Positions 54,700-63,567 of a stretch of 64,000 nt of DNA are shown one piece after another. Both the position numbers and the translations under genes were made by a program. The first letter of the stretch is position 1. Every line of letters begins with the position of its first letter. Source of the DNA: Oxalobacter paeniformigenes (GTDB taxonomy: Bacteria; Pseudomonadota; Gammaproteobacteria; Burkholderiales; Burkholderiaceae_D); assembly GCF_027158465.1 (NCBI RefSeq), contig NZ_JAMKYL010000004.1, forward strand, positions 1 to 64,000, given 5' to 3'. The notes below the pieces were generated by a model that saw only the letters and a program-made list of their open reading frames with translations, ran no database searches and had not been told where the DNA came from.

Positions 54700-55962
54700 C
54701 TAGCCGCCACGACGCATCAGATCGAAAAAATCGGCGTTGTTTTTGGTAGCTTTCATTTTGTCGAGGATAAATTCCATTGCCTCGATTTCATCCATGCCGT
54801 AAAGCAGTTTGCGAAGGATCCAGATTTTCTGCAACTGATCCGGTTTGATCAGCAATTCTTCACGACGTGTTCCCGATTTGTTCAGGTTGATAGCGGGATA
54901 AACACGTTTTTCGGCCAAACGGCGTTCGAGATGGACTTCCATGTTGCCGGTACCCTTGAATTCCTCATAAATGACGTCATCCATACGGCTGCCGGTTTCG
55001 ACCAGTGCTGTGGCGATAATCGTCAGAGAACCACCTTCTTCCACATTGCGAGCCGCACCGAAAAAACGTTTCGGGCGCTGGAGGGCGTTGGCATCCACAC
55101 CGCCGGTCAAAACCTTGCCGGAAGCGGGAATCACGGTATTGTAGGCACGTGCCAGACGGGTGATGGAATCCAGCAGGATAACGACGTCCTTTTTCATTTC
55201 CACAAGCCGTTTGGCTTTTTCAAGCACCATTTCGGCTACCTGGACATGTCGTGTCGCCGGTTCGTCGAATGTGGAGGCGATCACTTCTCCACGAACCGAG
55301 CGCTGCATTTCCGTCACTTCTTCAGGACGTTCATCGATCAGCAAGACAAAGAGGGTGACATCCGGGTGGTTTGCGGTAATGGCATGGGCCATATGTTGCA
55401 GCATGACGGTCTTGCCGGATTTCGGGGATGCAACCAGCAAACCGCGTTGTCCCTTGCCGATCGGTGCGATCATGTCGATGATACGGCCGGTGATGTTTTC
55501 CTGTGCACTGATGTCACGCTCCAGTTTGAGCGGTTCATCGGGGTGCAAAGGGGTCAGGTTTTCGAACAACATCCGGTGCTTGGAGGCTTCCGGCGGTGCA
55601 CCATTGACCTTGTCAACCTTGACCAGTGCGAAATAACGCTCACCATCCTTGGGGGTTCTGACTTCGCCCTCGATCGAGTCGCCCGTGTGGAGATTGAATC
55701 GGCGTATCTGTGACGGGGAAATATAAATGTCATCCGTCGATGCCATATAGCTGGCATCCGGCGAACGCAGGAAACCGAAGCCGTCCGGCAGGATTTCAAG
55801 CGCACCGTCACCATAGACCTGTTCTCCGGCCTTGGCACGTTTTTTCAGAATGGCAAACATGAGTTCCTGTTTGCGCATGCGGGCGGCGTTGTCGATATCG
55901 AGATTGAGTGCCATGTCCAGCAGGGCAGACACGTGCATGGACTTTAATTCGGATAAATGCAT
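54700..55962 (-). CDS. rho: Transcription termination factor Rho
   Basis: Rho is the hexameric RNA-dependent ATPase that ends transcription of untranslated RNA. The 420-residue protein has the N-terminal RNA-binding domain (about 1-130; LEILPDGFGFLRSPDASYM), Walker A SPKSGKT (about 179-185), Walker B DVVILLDSITRLARAYN, the Q-loop/R-loop region GGVDANALQRPKRFFGAARN and the arginine finger region. It is downstream of trxA with a 111-bp gap, the conserved trxA-rho order. Confidence 0.97.
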   Translation of the reverse strand: MHLSELKSMHVSALLDMALNLDIDNAARMRKQELMFAILKKRAKAGEQVYGDGALEILPDGFGFLRSPDASYMASTDDIYISPSQIRRFNLHTGDSIEGEVRTPKDGERYFALVKVDKVNGAPPEASKHRMLFENLTPLHPDEPLKLERDISAQENITGRIIDMIAPIGKGQRGLLVASPKSGKTVMLQHMAHAITANHPDVTLFVLLIDERPEEVTEMQRSVRGEVIASTFDEPATRHVQVAEMVLEKAKRLVEMKKDVVILLDSITRLARAYNTVIPASGKVLTGGVDANALQRPKRFFGAARNVEEGGSLTIIATALVETGSRMDDVIYEEFKGTGNMEVHLERRLAEKRVYPAINLNKSGTRREELLIKPDQLQKIWILRKLLYGMDEIEAMEFILDKMKATKNNADFFDLMRRGG

Positions 55963-56038
55963 AATCTAAAACTTAAGGGTTCACAACCAGAGAAAAACGA
56001 GATGTGCGTTGCAGCTGATAGGCGATGACGGTGTATGG

Positions 56039-56063
56039 CATGGCGGCAGGATATGCCGCCATG
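56039..56063. promoter_or_regulatory. 10-bp hairpin between trxA and rho
   Basis: A perfect stem CATGGCGGCA / TGCCGCCATG with loop GGATA, eleven bases after the trxA stop. No T-run follows on the minus strand, so it may be an mRNA-processing or stability element. Confidence 0.5.
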
Positions 56064-56073
56064 TGGCTGGCGG

Positions 56074-56400
56074 TCAGATGTTGCTGTCGATAAAAGCGAT
56101 TAACTGGCTTTTGCTCAGTGCGCCCACTTTCTGGGCGGCAACCGTGCCGTTTTTGAACAGGATCAGTGTCGGAATGCCGCGAATACCGAATCGGGCCGGA
56201 GTCGCCTGGTTGGAATCGACATCCATTTTGGCGAAAGTGACTTTACCTGCGTATTCTTTTGAAACTTCGTCGAAGATCGGCGCAACCATTTTGCATGGCC
56301 CGCACCATGTCGCCCAGAAATCGACCAGAACCGGTTTGTCGGACTTGAGTACATCTGCATCGAAAGATGTGTCGCTGATAGTCTTGATAGTGTCTGTCAT
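56074..56400 (-). CDS. trxA: Thioredoxin 1
   Basis: A 108-residue cytoplasmic thioredoxin that reduces protein disulfides, with the active site WATWCGPCKM (about 30-39), the cis-proline region GIPTLILFKNG, and no signal peptide. It is the usual gene upstream of rho. Its promoter must lie in the 326-bp gap toward the RND operon. Confidence 0.97.
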   Translation of the reverse strand: MTDTIKTISDTSFDADVLKSDKPVLVDFWATWCGPCKMVAPIFDEVSKEYAGKVTFAKMDVDSNQATPARFGIRGIPTLILFKNGTVAAQKVGALSKSQLIAFIDSNI

Positions 56401-56726
56401 AATATCTTCGGTAAGTGAAGGGGATATCTGTCAAAAAGCCGTCGTATCGGATAAATGCATCTGCAAAACCTTGCCTGTGCCAGTTCAAGTGAACGGATGA
56501 AGGATGAGTGCGGCAAATGAATACCGGTAGTGCAAAAAATCGCTGTATTTGAATAAAGCGGTATAGCGCATTATTTTAACGGATACCGGATGCAAAAGAT
56601 AATGCCGATATCAATAAACAGCGGATTGATTATAACCAAAAACAGGGAAGATGATATATCAATGCGTTTTTTTCTGCAGCGTTCAGGCCGCCTTCTGGAT
56701 ATATCGCCAAAAGGCGGCCCGGGTTT
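56401..56726. other. 326-bp region between trxA and the RND operon
   Basis: No credible gene. Near 56687-56719 an inverted repeat (GGCCGCCTT / AAGGCGGCC, loop about 15) sits just after the outer-membrane channel gene and may end the operon, although no T-run follows it. The rest should hold the trxA promoter. Confidence 0.45.
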
Positions 56727-58184
56727 TCATTGAGCGAAATCCTGCTGTACTTCCTGTGTCGCCACGGTTTCTTCCGGTGTGCTTTCCGGTTTGACCAGTC
56801 CACCACCCAAGGCACGATACAGCTCAACGGCATTGACCAGTCGCATCAGCCGTGCATCGACCAGTGACTGTTCGGCGGCAAACTGCTGACGTTGTGCATC
56901 GAATACTTCCAGCGAGCTGGCGATACCGTTGTCGTAACGAGCCTGCGACAGTCTCAGACGATCCGTTTCAGAAGCGAGGACGGCAGCTTGCGCCTTGACC
57001 TGCTCATTGAGCCAGTCGCGTGCCATCAGGGCATCAGCCACTTCGCGGAATGCGACCTGAATAGTTTTTTCATATTCGGCGACGGCGATGTTCTTGCGTG
57101 CTTCGGCAAGATCAAGGTTGGCGATATTGCGGCCTGCGTCGAAGATCGGCAGTGTCAGTGCGGGCGTGAAGGTCCAGGCACCGGTACCGGCGTCGAAAAG
57201 ACCTGACAGGCTCGGGCTGGCGGTACCTGCGAATGCCGTCAGTGTAATGCGCGGGAAAAAGGCAGCACGGGCAGCACCGATATTGGCATTGGCCGCTTTC
57301 AGAAGTTGCTCGTATTGCCGGATGTCCGGACGGTTTTCCAACAGGTCGGAAGGCAGTCCTGCAGGAATGTCCTGGAGGATGTCGTCTTCAGATAGGTCAT
57401 GTGCCGGCGGCAAATTTTCGATACGTTTTCCACCGATCAGCACGACCAGCGCATTTTCAGTCTGTGCACGTTCCCTTTGCAGGGCAGATAGCGAAACCAT
57501 GGCGGATTGCATCAGTGTCTCGTACTGACGTAATTCCAGCGCGGATGATGCTCCGACTTCATAGCGTTTCTGCATCAGTTCATACGATTGCTTGTACGAT
57601 TCGTACGATTTTCTGGCCAGCTCGATCTGCTTGGACTGAGCGCGTTCGGTCAGGTAGGTTTTTGCGACTTCGGAAACCAGACTGATATAGGCGGAACGCT
57701 GCGCTTCTTCGGTTGCCAGATATTCGGCCAGTGCGGCATCGGTCAGGCTTTTGACGCGGCCGAAGAAATCCAGTTCGAACGCAGAGATACCCAGTCCGAC
57801 GCGATAATTGCCCTGGGTGATCATGGCATCGGCATCTGAAAGACCACCGAGCGTTCTGGAGCGTGCGGCTTCGCCTTCGACCTGGAAAGTCGGCAGTCTG
57901 TCGGCCCATTGTACGTTATATAACGCACGGGCTTCTTCAATGCGCAGTGCGGCAATGCGCAGATCGCGGTTGTTTTCGATTGCGGCCGCGATCAGGGCAC
58001 GCAGCCGGGGTTCATGAAAAAATTCGTTCCAGCCGATTTTTGATGCAGGTGTCTGTGCGGAAGCATCGGATTTTACGGGGAACTGTTCCTCGACTGGCGC
58101 ATCCGGACGGACATAAGTGGGTGCCATACTGCAACTGGAGAGAATACCGGCGGCAAGCAGGGCCAGCGTACACTTTTTAATCAT
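56727..58184 (-). CDS. Outer-membrane efflux channel lipoprotein (NodT/OprM type)
   Basis: The 485-residue protein has lipobox LSSC (Cys about 18) and the OprM/NodT layout: two outer-membrane-factor repeats forming a beta-barrel and alpha-barrel. The repeats begin near AAIENNRDLRIAALRIEEARALYNV (about 68-92) and GLPSDLLENRPDIRQYEQLLKAANANIGAARAAFFPRITL (about 278-317). It starts 8 bp inside the end of the pump gene and completes the tripartite pump. The C-terminal tail is rich in Glu, Thr and Gln. Confidence 0.94.
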   Translation of the reverse strand: MIKKCTLALLAAGILSSCSMAPTYVRPDAPVEEQFPVKSDASAQTPASKIGWNEFFHEPRLRALIAAAIENNRDLRIAALRIEEARALYNVQWADRLPTFQVEGEAARSRTLGGLSDADAMITQGNYRVGLGISAFELDFFGRVKSLTDAALAEYLATEEAQRSAYISLVSEVAKTYLTERAQSKQIELARKSYESYKQSYELMQKRYEVGASSALELRQYETLMQSAMVSLSALQRERAQTENALVVLIGGKRIENLPPAHDLSEDDILQDIPAGLPSDLLENRPDIRQYEQLLKAANANIGAARAAFFPRITLTAFAGTASPSLSGLFDAGTGAWTFTPALTLPIFDAGRNIANLDLAEARKNIAVAEYEKTIQVAFREVADALMARDWLNEQVKAQAAVLASETDRLRLSQARYDNGIASSLEVFDAQRQQFAAEQSLVDARLMRLVNAVELYRALGGGLVKPESTPEETVATQEVQQDFAQ

Positions 58185-61100
58185 CTGTTTTGTCCTTCTT
58201 GTTTGCGCGAGTCAGGAAATCCAGTGCGACTTTCCAGGGTTTTTTCCGGTCTTGTGTATTGTTCCGTGCGTACATGGCCTGCTGGCGTTTGTTGTCGCTG
58301 AAAATGGAACGTACCACGATAAAGAAGATCGGTACCAGGTAAACAGCCAGTACGGTTGCCGTGATCATGCCGAACAGCACACCGGTACCGATGGCCTGCT
58401 GGGATGCAGCACCGGCGCCGGATGCAATGGCCAGCGGAATGACGCCCAGAATGAAAGCCATGGATGTCATGATGATCGGACGGAAACGCAGACGTACGGC
58501 CTCCAGTGTCGAGCGGATCAGCCCTTTGCCCTGAGCCTGGAGATCTTTCGCGAATTCGACGATCAGAATGGCGTTTTTCGCGGACAGACCGATGGTTGCG
58601 ATCAGACCGACCTTGAAGTACACGTCATTTGGCATGCCGCGCAAGAACATGCCAGCCAGAGCGCCGATGACGCCAAGCGGTACCACGAGCAGGACGGCGA
58701 CCGGAATCGTGGTGCTTTCATAGAGTGCAGCCAGACAGAGGAACACAGCCAGAAGCGAAAGTGCATAAAGCATCGGTGCCTGTGAACCGGAAGTCTGTTC
58801 TTCCAGTGACTGACCTGTCCATTCGTAACCGAAACCGGACGGGAGCTGTTGCATGAGCGATACCATTTCATTCATCGCATCACCCGTGCTGTACCCATCT
58901 GCAGGCATACCGGTGATACGCATTGCAGGATAGCCGTTGTAACGGATCAACTGGATCGGTGCCTTGTCCCATTCCGTCGATGAAAAGGCGGAAAACGGTA
59001 CCATGGTGCCGGATGCGTTGCGGACATAGATATTTTTGATGTCATCAGGTGTCATACGTTCGTTTGCTTCAAGCTGGACAATGACACGCTGCTGACGTCC
59101 GGTACTGTCGAAGTCGTTGACATAATTGGAACCGAGTGCCGTCGAAAGGGTGGTATTGATGTCTTCGAACGAAACTCCCAGCGCATTGGCCTTTTCACGA
59201 TCGATCTTCAATGAAAGTTGCGGTGCATTTTCCATACCGTCGAAACGAACGTTTTTCAGTACCTTGCTTTCATGTGCGAGCTGAAGCAGCTGGTCTCGTG
59301 CGGCTGTCAGCGCCTTGTTGCCATGGTCTGCACGATCCTGCAAACGGAAGACAAAACCGGTTTGGTTACCCAGTTCGCGGATCGGTGGAGGATTCATCGG
59401 GTAGACAATGGCATCACGGATTTGCGAGAAACGTGCAGCAGCGCGTTTGACAATTTCACTTGCCGAGTTGTCGGAATCGCGTTCACTCCAGTCCTTGAGG
59501 GTGACGAACGCCAGACCACCGTTTTGTGCACTACCCGAGAAACTGTGGCCGACAACCGTCACGATACCGTCGATGCCGGATTCCTTCGAGAACTGGTCTT
59601 CAACCACCTTCAGAACTTCCAGTGTTCGTGCCTGTGTCGCGCCGGCAGGTAACTGGACGTTGGTGTAGAGATAACCCTGGTCATCGTCCGGCAGGAAGGC
59701 AGTTGGCAGTTTCCAGAACATGAAAGCGGTACACAAAACGATCGCGCCGTAAATCACGATGTAGCGAGTGATTTTGCCGAACATTTTCGAGACCTGACGT
59801 TCATAAGTCATGGTCATGCTGTGGAAACGACGGTTGAACCAGCCGAAAAATCCTTTTTTCTCGCTATGCGCATTCGGATCGACGGGCTTGAGGATCGTTG
59901 CACACAATGCCGGTGTCAGTGACAACGCGAGAAAAGCGGAGAATATCATCGACGCGACAAGCGAGATGGAGAATTGCCGGTAAATACGACCCACCGAGCC
60001 GCTGAAAAATGCCATCGGGATGAAAACGGCGGTCAGCACTGTCGAAATCCCGACGATAGCGCCGGTAATCTGTCCCATTGCCTTGTATGTCGCTTCACGT
60101 GGGGACAATCCTTCCTCGGTCATGATACGTTCCACGTTTTCCACGACGACGATCGCGTCGTCAATCAGAATACCGATCGCCAGAACCATACCGAACATGG
60201 TTAGCATGTTGATCGAGAATCCCAGTGCTTTCATGACGATGAAGGTACCCATCAATGCGATAGGAACCACAATGGTCGGAATGATCGTGTACCGGAAGTT
60301 TTGCAAAAACAGGTACATGATGACGAAGACCAGGAAAACACCTTCGAGAAGTGTCTTGACCACTTCATGAATGGATGCACTGACGAATTTCGAAGTATCG
60401 TTCTGGATACTGTAAGTCACGCCTTCAGGGAAATACTGGGACAGTTCCTTCATTTTTTCCCGGACAGCGGTCATGGTCGCAATCGTGTTGGCGGTTGCGG
60501 TCGGCTGGATACCGAAACCGGAAGACGGTTTTCCGTTCAGGCGGGTATATTTTTCATAGGTTCTGCCGCCCAGCTCGATACGTGCGACGTCTTTCAGACG
60601 GACAACCGAACCGTCTGTATTGGCACGCAAAATGATGTTTTCGAATTCTTCAACAGTTTGCAACTGACCATGAACATCAACGTTCGCACTGAAGGTTTCC
60701 GTCCCGACGTTGGGCGGGAATGCGGTGGCACCAGAGGAGACGACCGCGTTCTGGTTTTTGATGGCATTGGCGACGTCACCTGCCGTCAGATTCAGACCGG
60801 TAAGCTTGATGGGATCGATCCAGACACGCATGGCCTTTTCGGTACCGAACACGGTTGCATCGCCGACACCAGGAAGACGCTTGATTTCGTAAAGGACGTT
60901 ACGGTAAATGTAGTCACCGAGATCAATAGGCGTCATGCGTCCGTCTGTCGAATACAGATTGATGATCGCCATGAAGTTGCTGCGTGATTTATTGATGGTG
61001 ACCCCTTGCTGCATGACGGCGTCCGGCAGTCGGGATTCAACACGTTTGAGTCGGTTCAGCACATCGACGGCTGCCAGTTCGACGTCGGTTTCCGGAGTAA

Positions 61101-61377
61101 AGGACAGGGTGATTTTACCGGTACCGGTCGCACTTTCCGATTCAAAATACTGAAGACCGGTTGCACCGTTCATTTCCAGTTCGATGATCTGGATGACACT
61201 GTCTTCCACGGTTTTGGCTGTAGCGCCCGGATAGGTTACAGAGACGGTGACCTGCGGCGGAGCTACATCCGGATATTGCGAAATCGGCAGATTCAGGATG
61301 GACAATATGCCACCCAGCGTAATGAAAATTGCGATAACCCACGCAAAAATAGGGCGGTCGATAAAAAATCTTGCCAT
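58177..61377 (-). CDS. RND multidrug efflux pump (AcrB/MexB type)
   Basis: The 1066-residue inner-membrane pump uses proton flow to expel hydrophobic compounds. It has twelve predicted helices and two large periplasmic loops. The proton-relay aspartate pair is in GILIDDAIVVVENVERIM (about 400-415), and the lysine is in GLSAKNAILIVEFAKDLQ (about 940). The start MARFFIDRPIFAWVIAI is typical of HAE-1 pumps, as is VTYPGATAKTVEDSV. It lies 20 bp after the adaptor gene. Substrates cannot be told from sequence. Confidence 0.96.
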   Translation of the reverse strand: MARFFIDRPIFAWVIAIFITLGGILSILNLPISQYPDVAPPQVTVSVTYPGATAKTVEDSVIQIIELEMNGATGLQYFESESATGTGKITLSFTPETDVELAAVDVLNRLKRVESRLPDAVMQQGVTINKSRSNFMAIINLYSTDGRMTPIDLGDYIYRNVLYEIKRLPGVGDATVFGTEKAMRVWIDPIKLTGLNLTAGDVANAIKNQNAVVSSGATAFPPNVGTETFSANVDVHGQLQTVEEFENIILRANTDGSVVRLKDVARIELGGRTYEKYTRLNGKPSSGFGIQPTATANTIATMTAVREKMKELSQYFPEGVTYSIQNDTSKFVSASIHEVVKTLLEGVFLVFVIMYLFLQNFRYTIIPTIVVPIALMGTFIVMKALGFSINMLTMFGMVLAIGILIDDAIVVVENVERIMTEEGLSPREATYKAMGQITGAIVGISTVLTAVFIPMAFFSGSVGRIYRQFSISLVASMIFSAFLALSLTPALCATILKPVDPNAHSEKKGFFGWFNRRFHSMTMTYERQVSKMFGKITRYIVIYGAIVLCTAFMFWKLPTAFLPDDDQGYLYTNVQLPAGATQARTLEVLKVVEDQFSKESGIDGIVTVVGHSFSGSAQNGGLAFVTLKDWSERDSDNSASEIVKRAAARFSQIRDAIVYPMNPPPIRELGNQTGFVFRLQDRADHGNKALTAARDQLLQLAHESKVLKNVRFDGMENAPQLSLKIDREKANALGVSFEDINTTLSTALGSNYVNDFDSTGRQQRVIVQLEANERMTPDDIKNIYVRNASGTMVPFSAFSSTEWDKAPIQLIRYNGYPAMRITGMPADGYSTGDAMNEMVSLMQQLPSGFGYEWTGQSLEEQTSGSQAPMLYALSLLAVFLCLAALYESTTIPVAVLLVVPLGVIGALAGMFLRGMPNDVYFKVGLIATIGLSAKNAILIVEFAKDLQAQGKGLIRSTLEAVRLRFRPIIMTSMAFILGVIPLAIASGAGAASQQAIGTGVLFGMITATVLAVYLVPIFFIVVRSIFSDNKRQQAMYARNNTQDRKKPWKVALDFLTRANKKDKTDD

Positions 61378-61397
61378 AGGAAATTCCCTCTTTTTGC

Positions 61398-62711
61398 CTA
61401 TTCAGCCTTGGGCGTATCGGCAGATGTCGCAGGTTGCCCGTTTTGCTGGGGTACAGCCGGTGTCTGTTGTGTTGCGGGTTGCGCAGCCTGTTGTTCTGCA
61501 TTGTTGCCGGATGTCGCCGTATCGCTGCCGTTCTGGATGGCGGCTTGCGGTTGTTGTACCGGTTCCGCTTTGGGCTTGAGCGGATCTTCCCATGGAACGG
61601 CGCGTACCGGTGCGCCGGCCTTGATTTTTTGCAGGCCTTCGACGACGACACGATCACCCGGTTTCAAACCTTCCAGCACTTCCCATGAAGCGCCGACGGC
61701 CGCTCCGGTCTTGACCTTGCGGACTTCCACCTTGTCTTCATTGTTGAGCACCATGACGGAGGAACCGTCATTGGCGCGGATGACTGCCTGTTGGGGAACT
61801 GTGATGGCGTTTTCGTTGATCGCCTGTTCCATCCGTGCACGGACATACATGCCGGGAAGTACCATGTTCTGAGGATTGGGGAACAGGGCACGGATAGTCA
61901 GTTCACCGGTAGTCGGATCGACGGTGATATCTGAAAAGAGCAATTTGCCGGTATGGTCGAAGATCGTACCGTCTTCCATAACCATGGTGACTTTCAGCCC
62001 GGACTTGTCGGTATCCTTGAGTGTACCGGCATTCATCATCTGGCGCAGTCTGAGCAGTTCTGCGCTGGACTGCGTCAGGTTCAGATAAATTGGATCGATC
62101 TGCTGGATGGTAGCCAGCAGCGTTGCTTCGTTCTGGCCGACCAGAGCGCCTTCCGTCACCATCTGGCGACCGATTCTGCCTGAAATCGGGGCGGTCACAC
62201 GGGCATATTCCAGATTCAGGTTGGCTCTGACCAGTTCGGCCTTTGCTGCATCCACATCGGCAGCCGCCTGTTTCTGTGCGGCGACGGCGTCATCATATTC
62301 CTGTTTGCTGACGGCATTGATCTTGACCAGCGGTGTGTAACGTTTCAGTTTCAGATCGGCCTGGACCAGGTTGGCTTTTGCACGTGCCAGCGTAGCCTTG
62401 GCGCTTTGTACGGCGGCCTGATAGTCGCGTGGGTCGATCTGGAACAGAAGTTGTCCCTGTTTGACATAGGAACCTTCTTCAAATGCGCGTTTGAGAATGA
62501 TGCCGGGTACCCGTGCACGAACTTCGGCTGTACGGAAAGACTCGATTCTTCCGGGCAATTCATTTTCGATCGCCATTTTTTCAGGGGTGATCGTAACAAA
62601 AGCCGCTTCAGGCAACGGAGCAGGTGGTGCTTCTTTTTCACCGCAGGCAACCAGCAATGTGGCGGCGATGAAAACGGTACTTGCATTTCTGAAAATGGAA
62701 AAAGGTTTCAT
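61398..62711 (-). CDS. RND periplasmic adaptor (AcrA/MexA type)
   Basis: The 437-residue lipoprotein (lipobox LVAC, Cys about 23) is the membrane-fusion subunit. It has the beta-barrel and lipoyl halves (VRARVPGIILKRAFEEGSYVKQGQLLFQID, about 47-76), a coiled-coil hairpin (about 85-170), and SGRIGRQMVTEGALVGQ with YVRARMEQAINENAITVPQQAV. After about 375 a low-complexity Gln/Ala/Pro/Thr tail of about 60 residues follows, unlike E. coli AcrA. It is the first gene of the operon. Confidence 0.95.
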   Translation of the reverse strand: MKPFSIFRNASTVFIAATLLVACGEKEAPPAPLPEAAFVTITPEKMAIENELPGRIESFRTAEVRARVPGIILKRAFEEGSYVKQGQLLFQIDPRDYQAAVQSAKATLARAKANLVQADLKLKRYTPLVKINAVSKQEYDDAVAAQKQAAADVDAAKAELVRANLNLEYARVTAPISGRIGRQMVTEGALVGQNEATLLATIQQIDPIYLNLTQSSAELLRLRQMMNAGTLKDTDKSGLKVTMVMEDGTIFDHTGKLLFSDITVDPTTGELTIRALFPNPQNMVLPGMYVRARMEQAINENAITVPQQAVIRANDGSSVMVLNNEDKVEVRKVKTGAAVGASWEVLEGLKPGDRVVVEGLQKIKAGAPVRAVPWEDPLKPKAEPVQQPQAAIQNGSDTATSGNNAEQQAAQPATQQTPAVPQQNGQPATSADTPKAE

Positions 62712-62821
62712 GGGTCTTCAAAAGAAAATGAATCCATTTCCCGTCGGAACAGGGATCTGGAAATGCTTGTGTGTAAACAAATAAAATGCATCGCCTCACA
62801 TGACGGAGACGGAAAAATAAC

Positions 62822-62839
62822 ATACAATCATGAATGTAT
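62822..62839. promoter_or_regulatory. Candidate AcrR-like operator
   Basis: ATACAATCATGAATGTAT matches its reverse complement at 16 of 18 positions and shares ATGAATGTAT with the E. coli AcrR operator as I remember it. It lies between the divergent adaptor and regulator genes. Confidence 0.55.
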
Positions 62840-62900
62840 TTAAACGATTCTGCGCATTATCGGTCAGAAATGCTTTTCTCGCAATAAGCTTTATAATTTG

Positions 62901-62913
62901 TTACATATTGTAA
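62901..62913. promoter_or_regulatory. Second inverted repeat before the regulator gene
   Basis: TTACA-TAT-TGTAA, 12 bp before the regulator ATG and just after a TATAAT at about 62892-62897. Its arms resemble the half-sites of the first repeat, which suits autoregulation. Confidence 0.4.
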
Positions 62914-62925
62914 ATCAGGAGTCTT

Positions 62926-63558
62926 ATGGAACGCGCCGGCAGGAAAAAGACGCTGGAAACCCGTGATCGTATTCTGGATGCGGCAGAAGATGTATTCAAT
63001 GAGTCCGGATATTCCAATACGACCCTAAACGAGATTGCGGAAGCTGCGGGTGTGACCCGTGGCGCGATCTACTGGCATTTCAAGAACAAGGAAGACCTGT
63101 TTCAGGCCATGTGCTTGCGGATACGGGTTCCGATGGATGCGCTGATCGAGGGGATCGTCGAAAAGGGTGTGAACGATCCTATCGCCCAGCTGAGCAGGAC
63201 ACATGAAACCATCATGCTGGAAGTCATCAACAACCCGCATTACCGGAAGGTGTTGAATATCCTGTTCCATAAGTGTGAATTCACGCGTGAGACGGACCAG
63301 ATCGTCATCCAGCAAAAGGAATGGCATACCTATTCGAGAAACATTATCCGGACGATTCTGGTCAATGCACAGAAAAAGGCGCAATTGCCAGCTGATCTCG
63401 ATATCGAGCTGGCGTGCAATTTGCTGGGGTTCATGTTCCGTGGATTGCTGGCAGACTGGCTGTTCATGCCGGACAGTTTCGACCTGATCGAAAATGCCCG
63501 GAAAGTGAACGATGCCGTGTTCGAACTGATGCGAACTAGCGTACACCTGAAAAAATGA
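62926..63558 (+). CDS. TetR/AcrR-family repressor of the efflux operon
   Basis: The 210-residue protein has the TetR N-terminal helix-turn-helix (about 10-58: ILDAAEDVFNESGYSNTTLNEIAEAAGVTRGAIYWHFKNKEDLF), followed by an all-helical ligand-binding domain. It matches AcrR/TtgR-type repressors in length and in the middle motif HETIMLEVINNP. It is transcribed divergently from the pump operon, as is standard, and GGAG-like sequence precedes the ATG. Repression relieved by pump substrates is the expected regulation. Confidence 0.93.
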   Translation: MERAGRKKTLETRDRILDAAEDVFNESGYSNTTLNEIAEAAGVTRGAIYWHFKNKEDLFQAMCLRIRVPMDALIEGIVEKGVNDPIAQLSRTHETIMLEVINNPHYRKVLNILFHKCEFTRETDQIVIQQKEWHTYSRNIIRTILVNAQKKAQLPADLDIELACNLLGFMFRGLLADWLFMPDSFDLIENARKVNDAVFELMRTSVHLKK

Positions 63559-63567
63559 AATTCCGGT

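Noticed and set aside
54667..55713. 348-codon plus-strand open frame
   Set aside because: It is antisense to rho and has no recognisable family.
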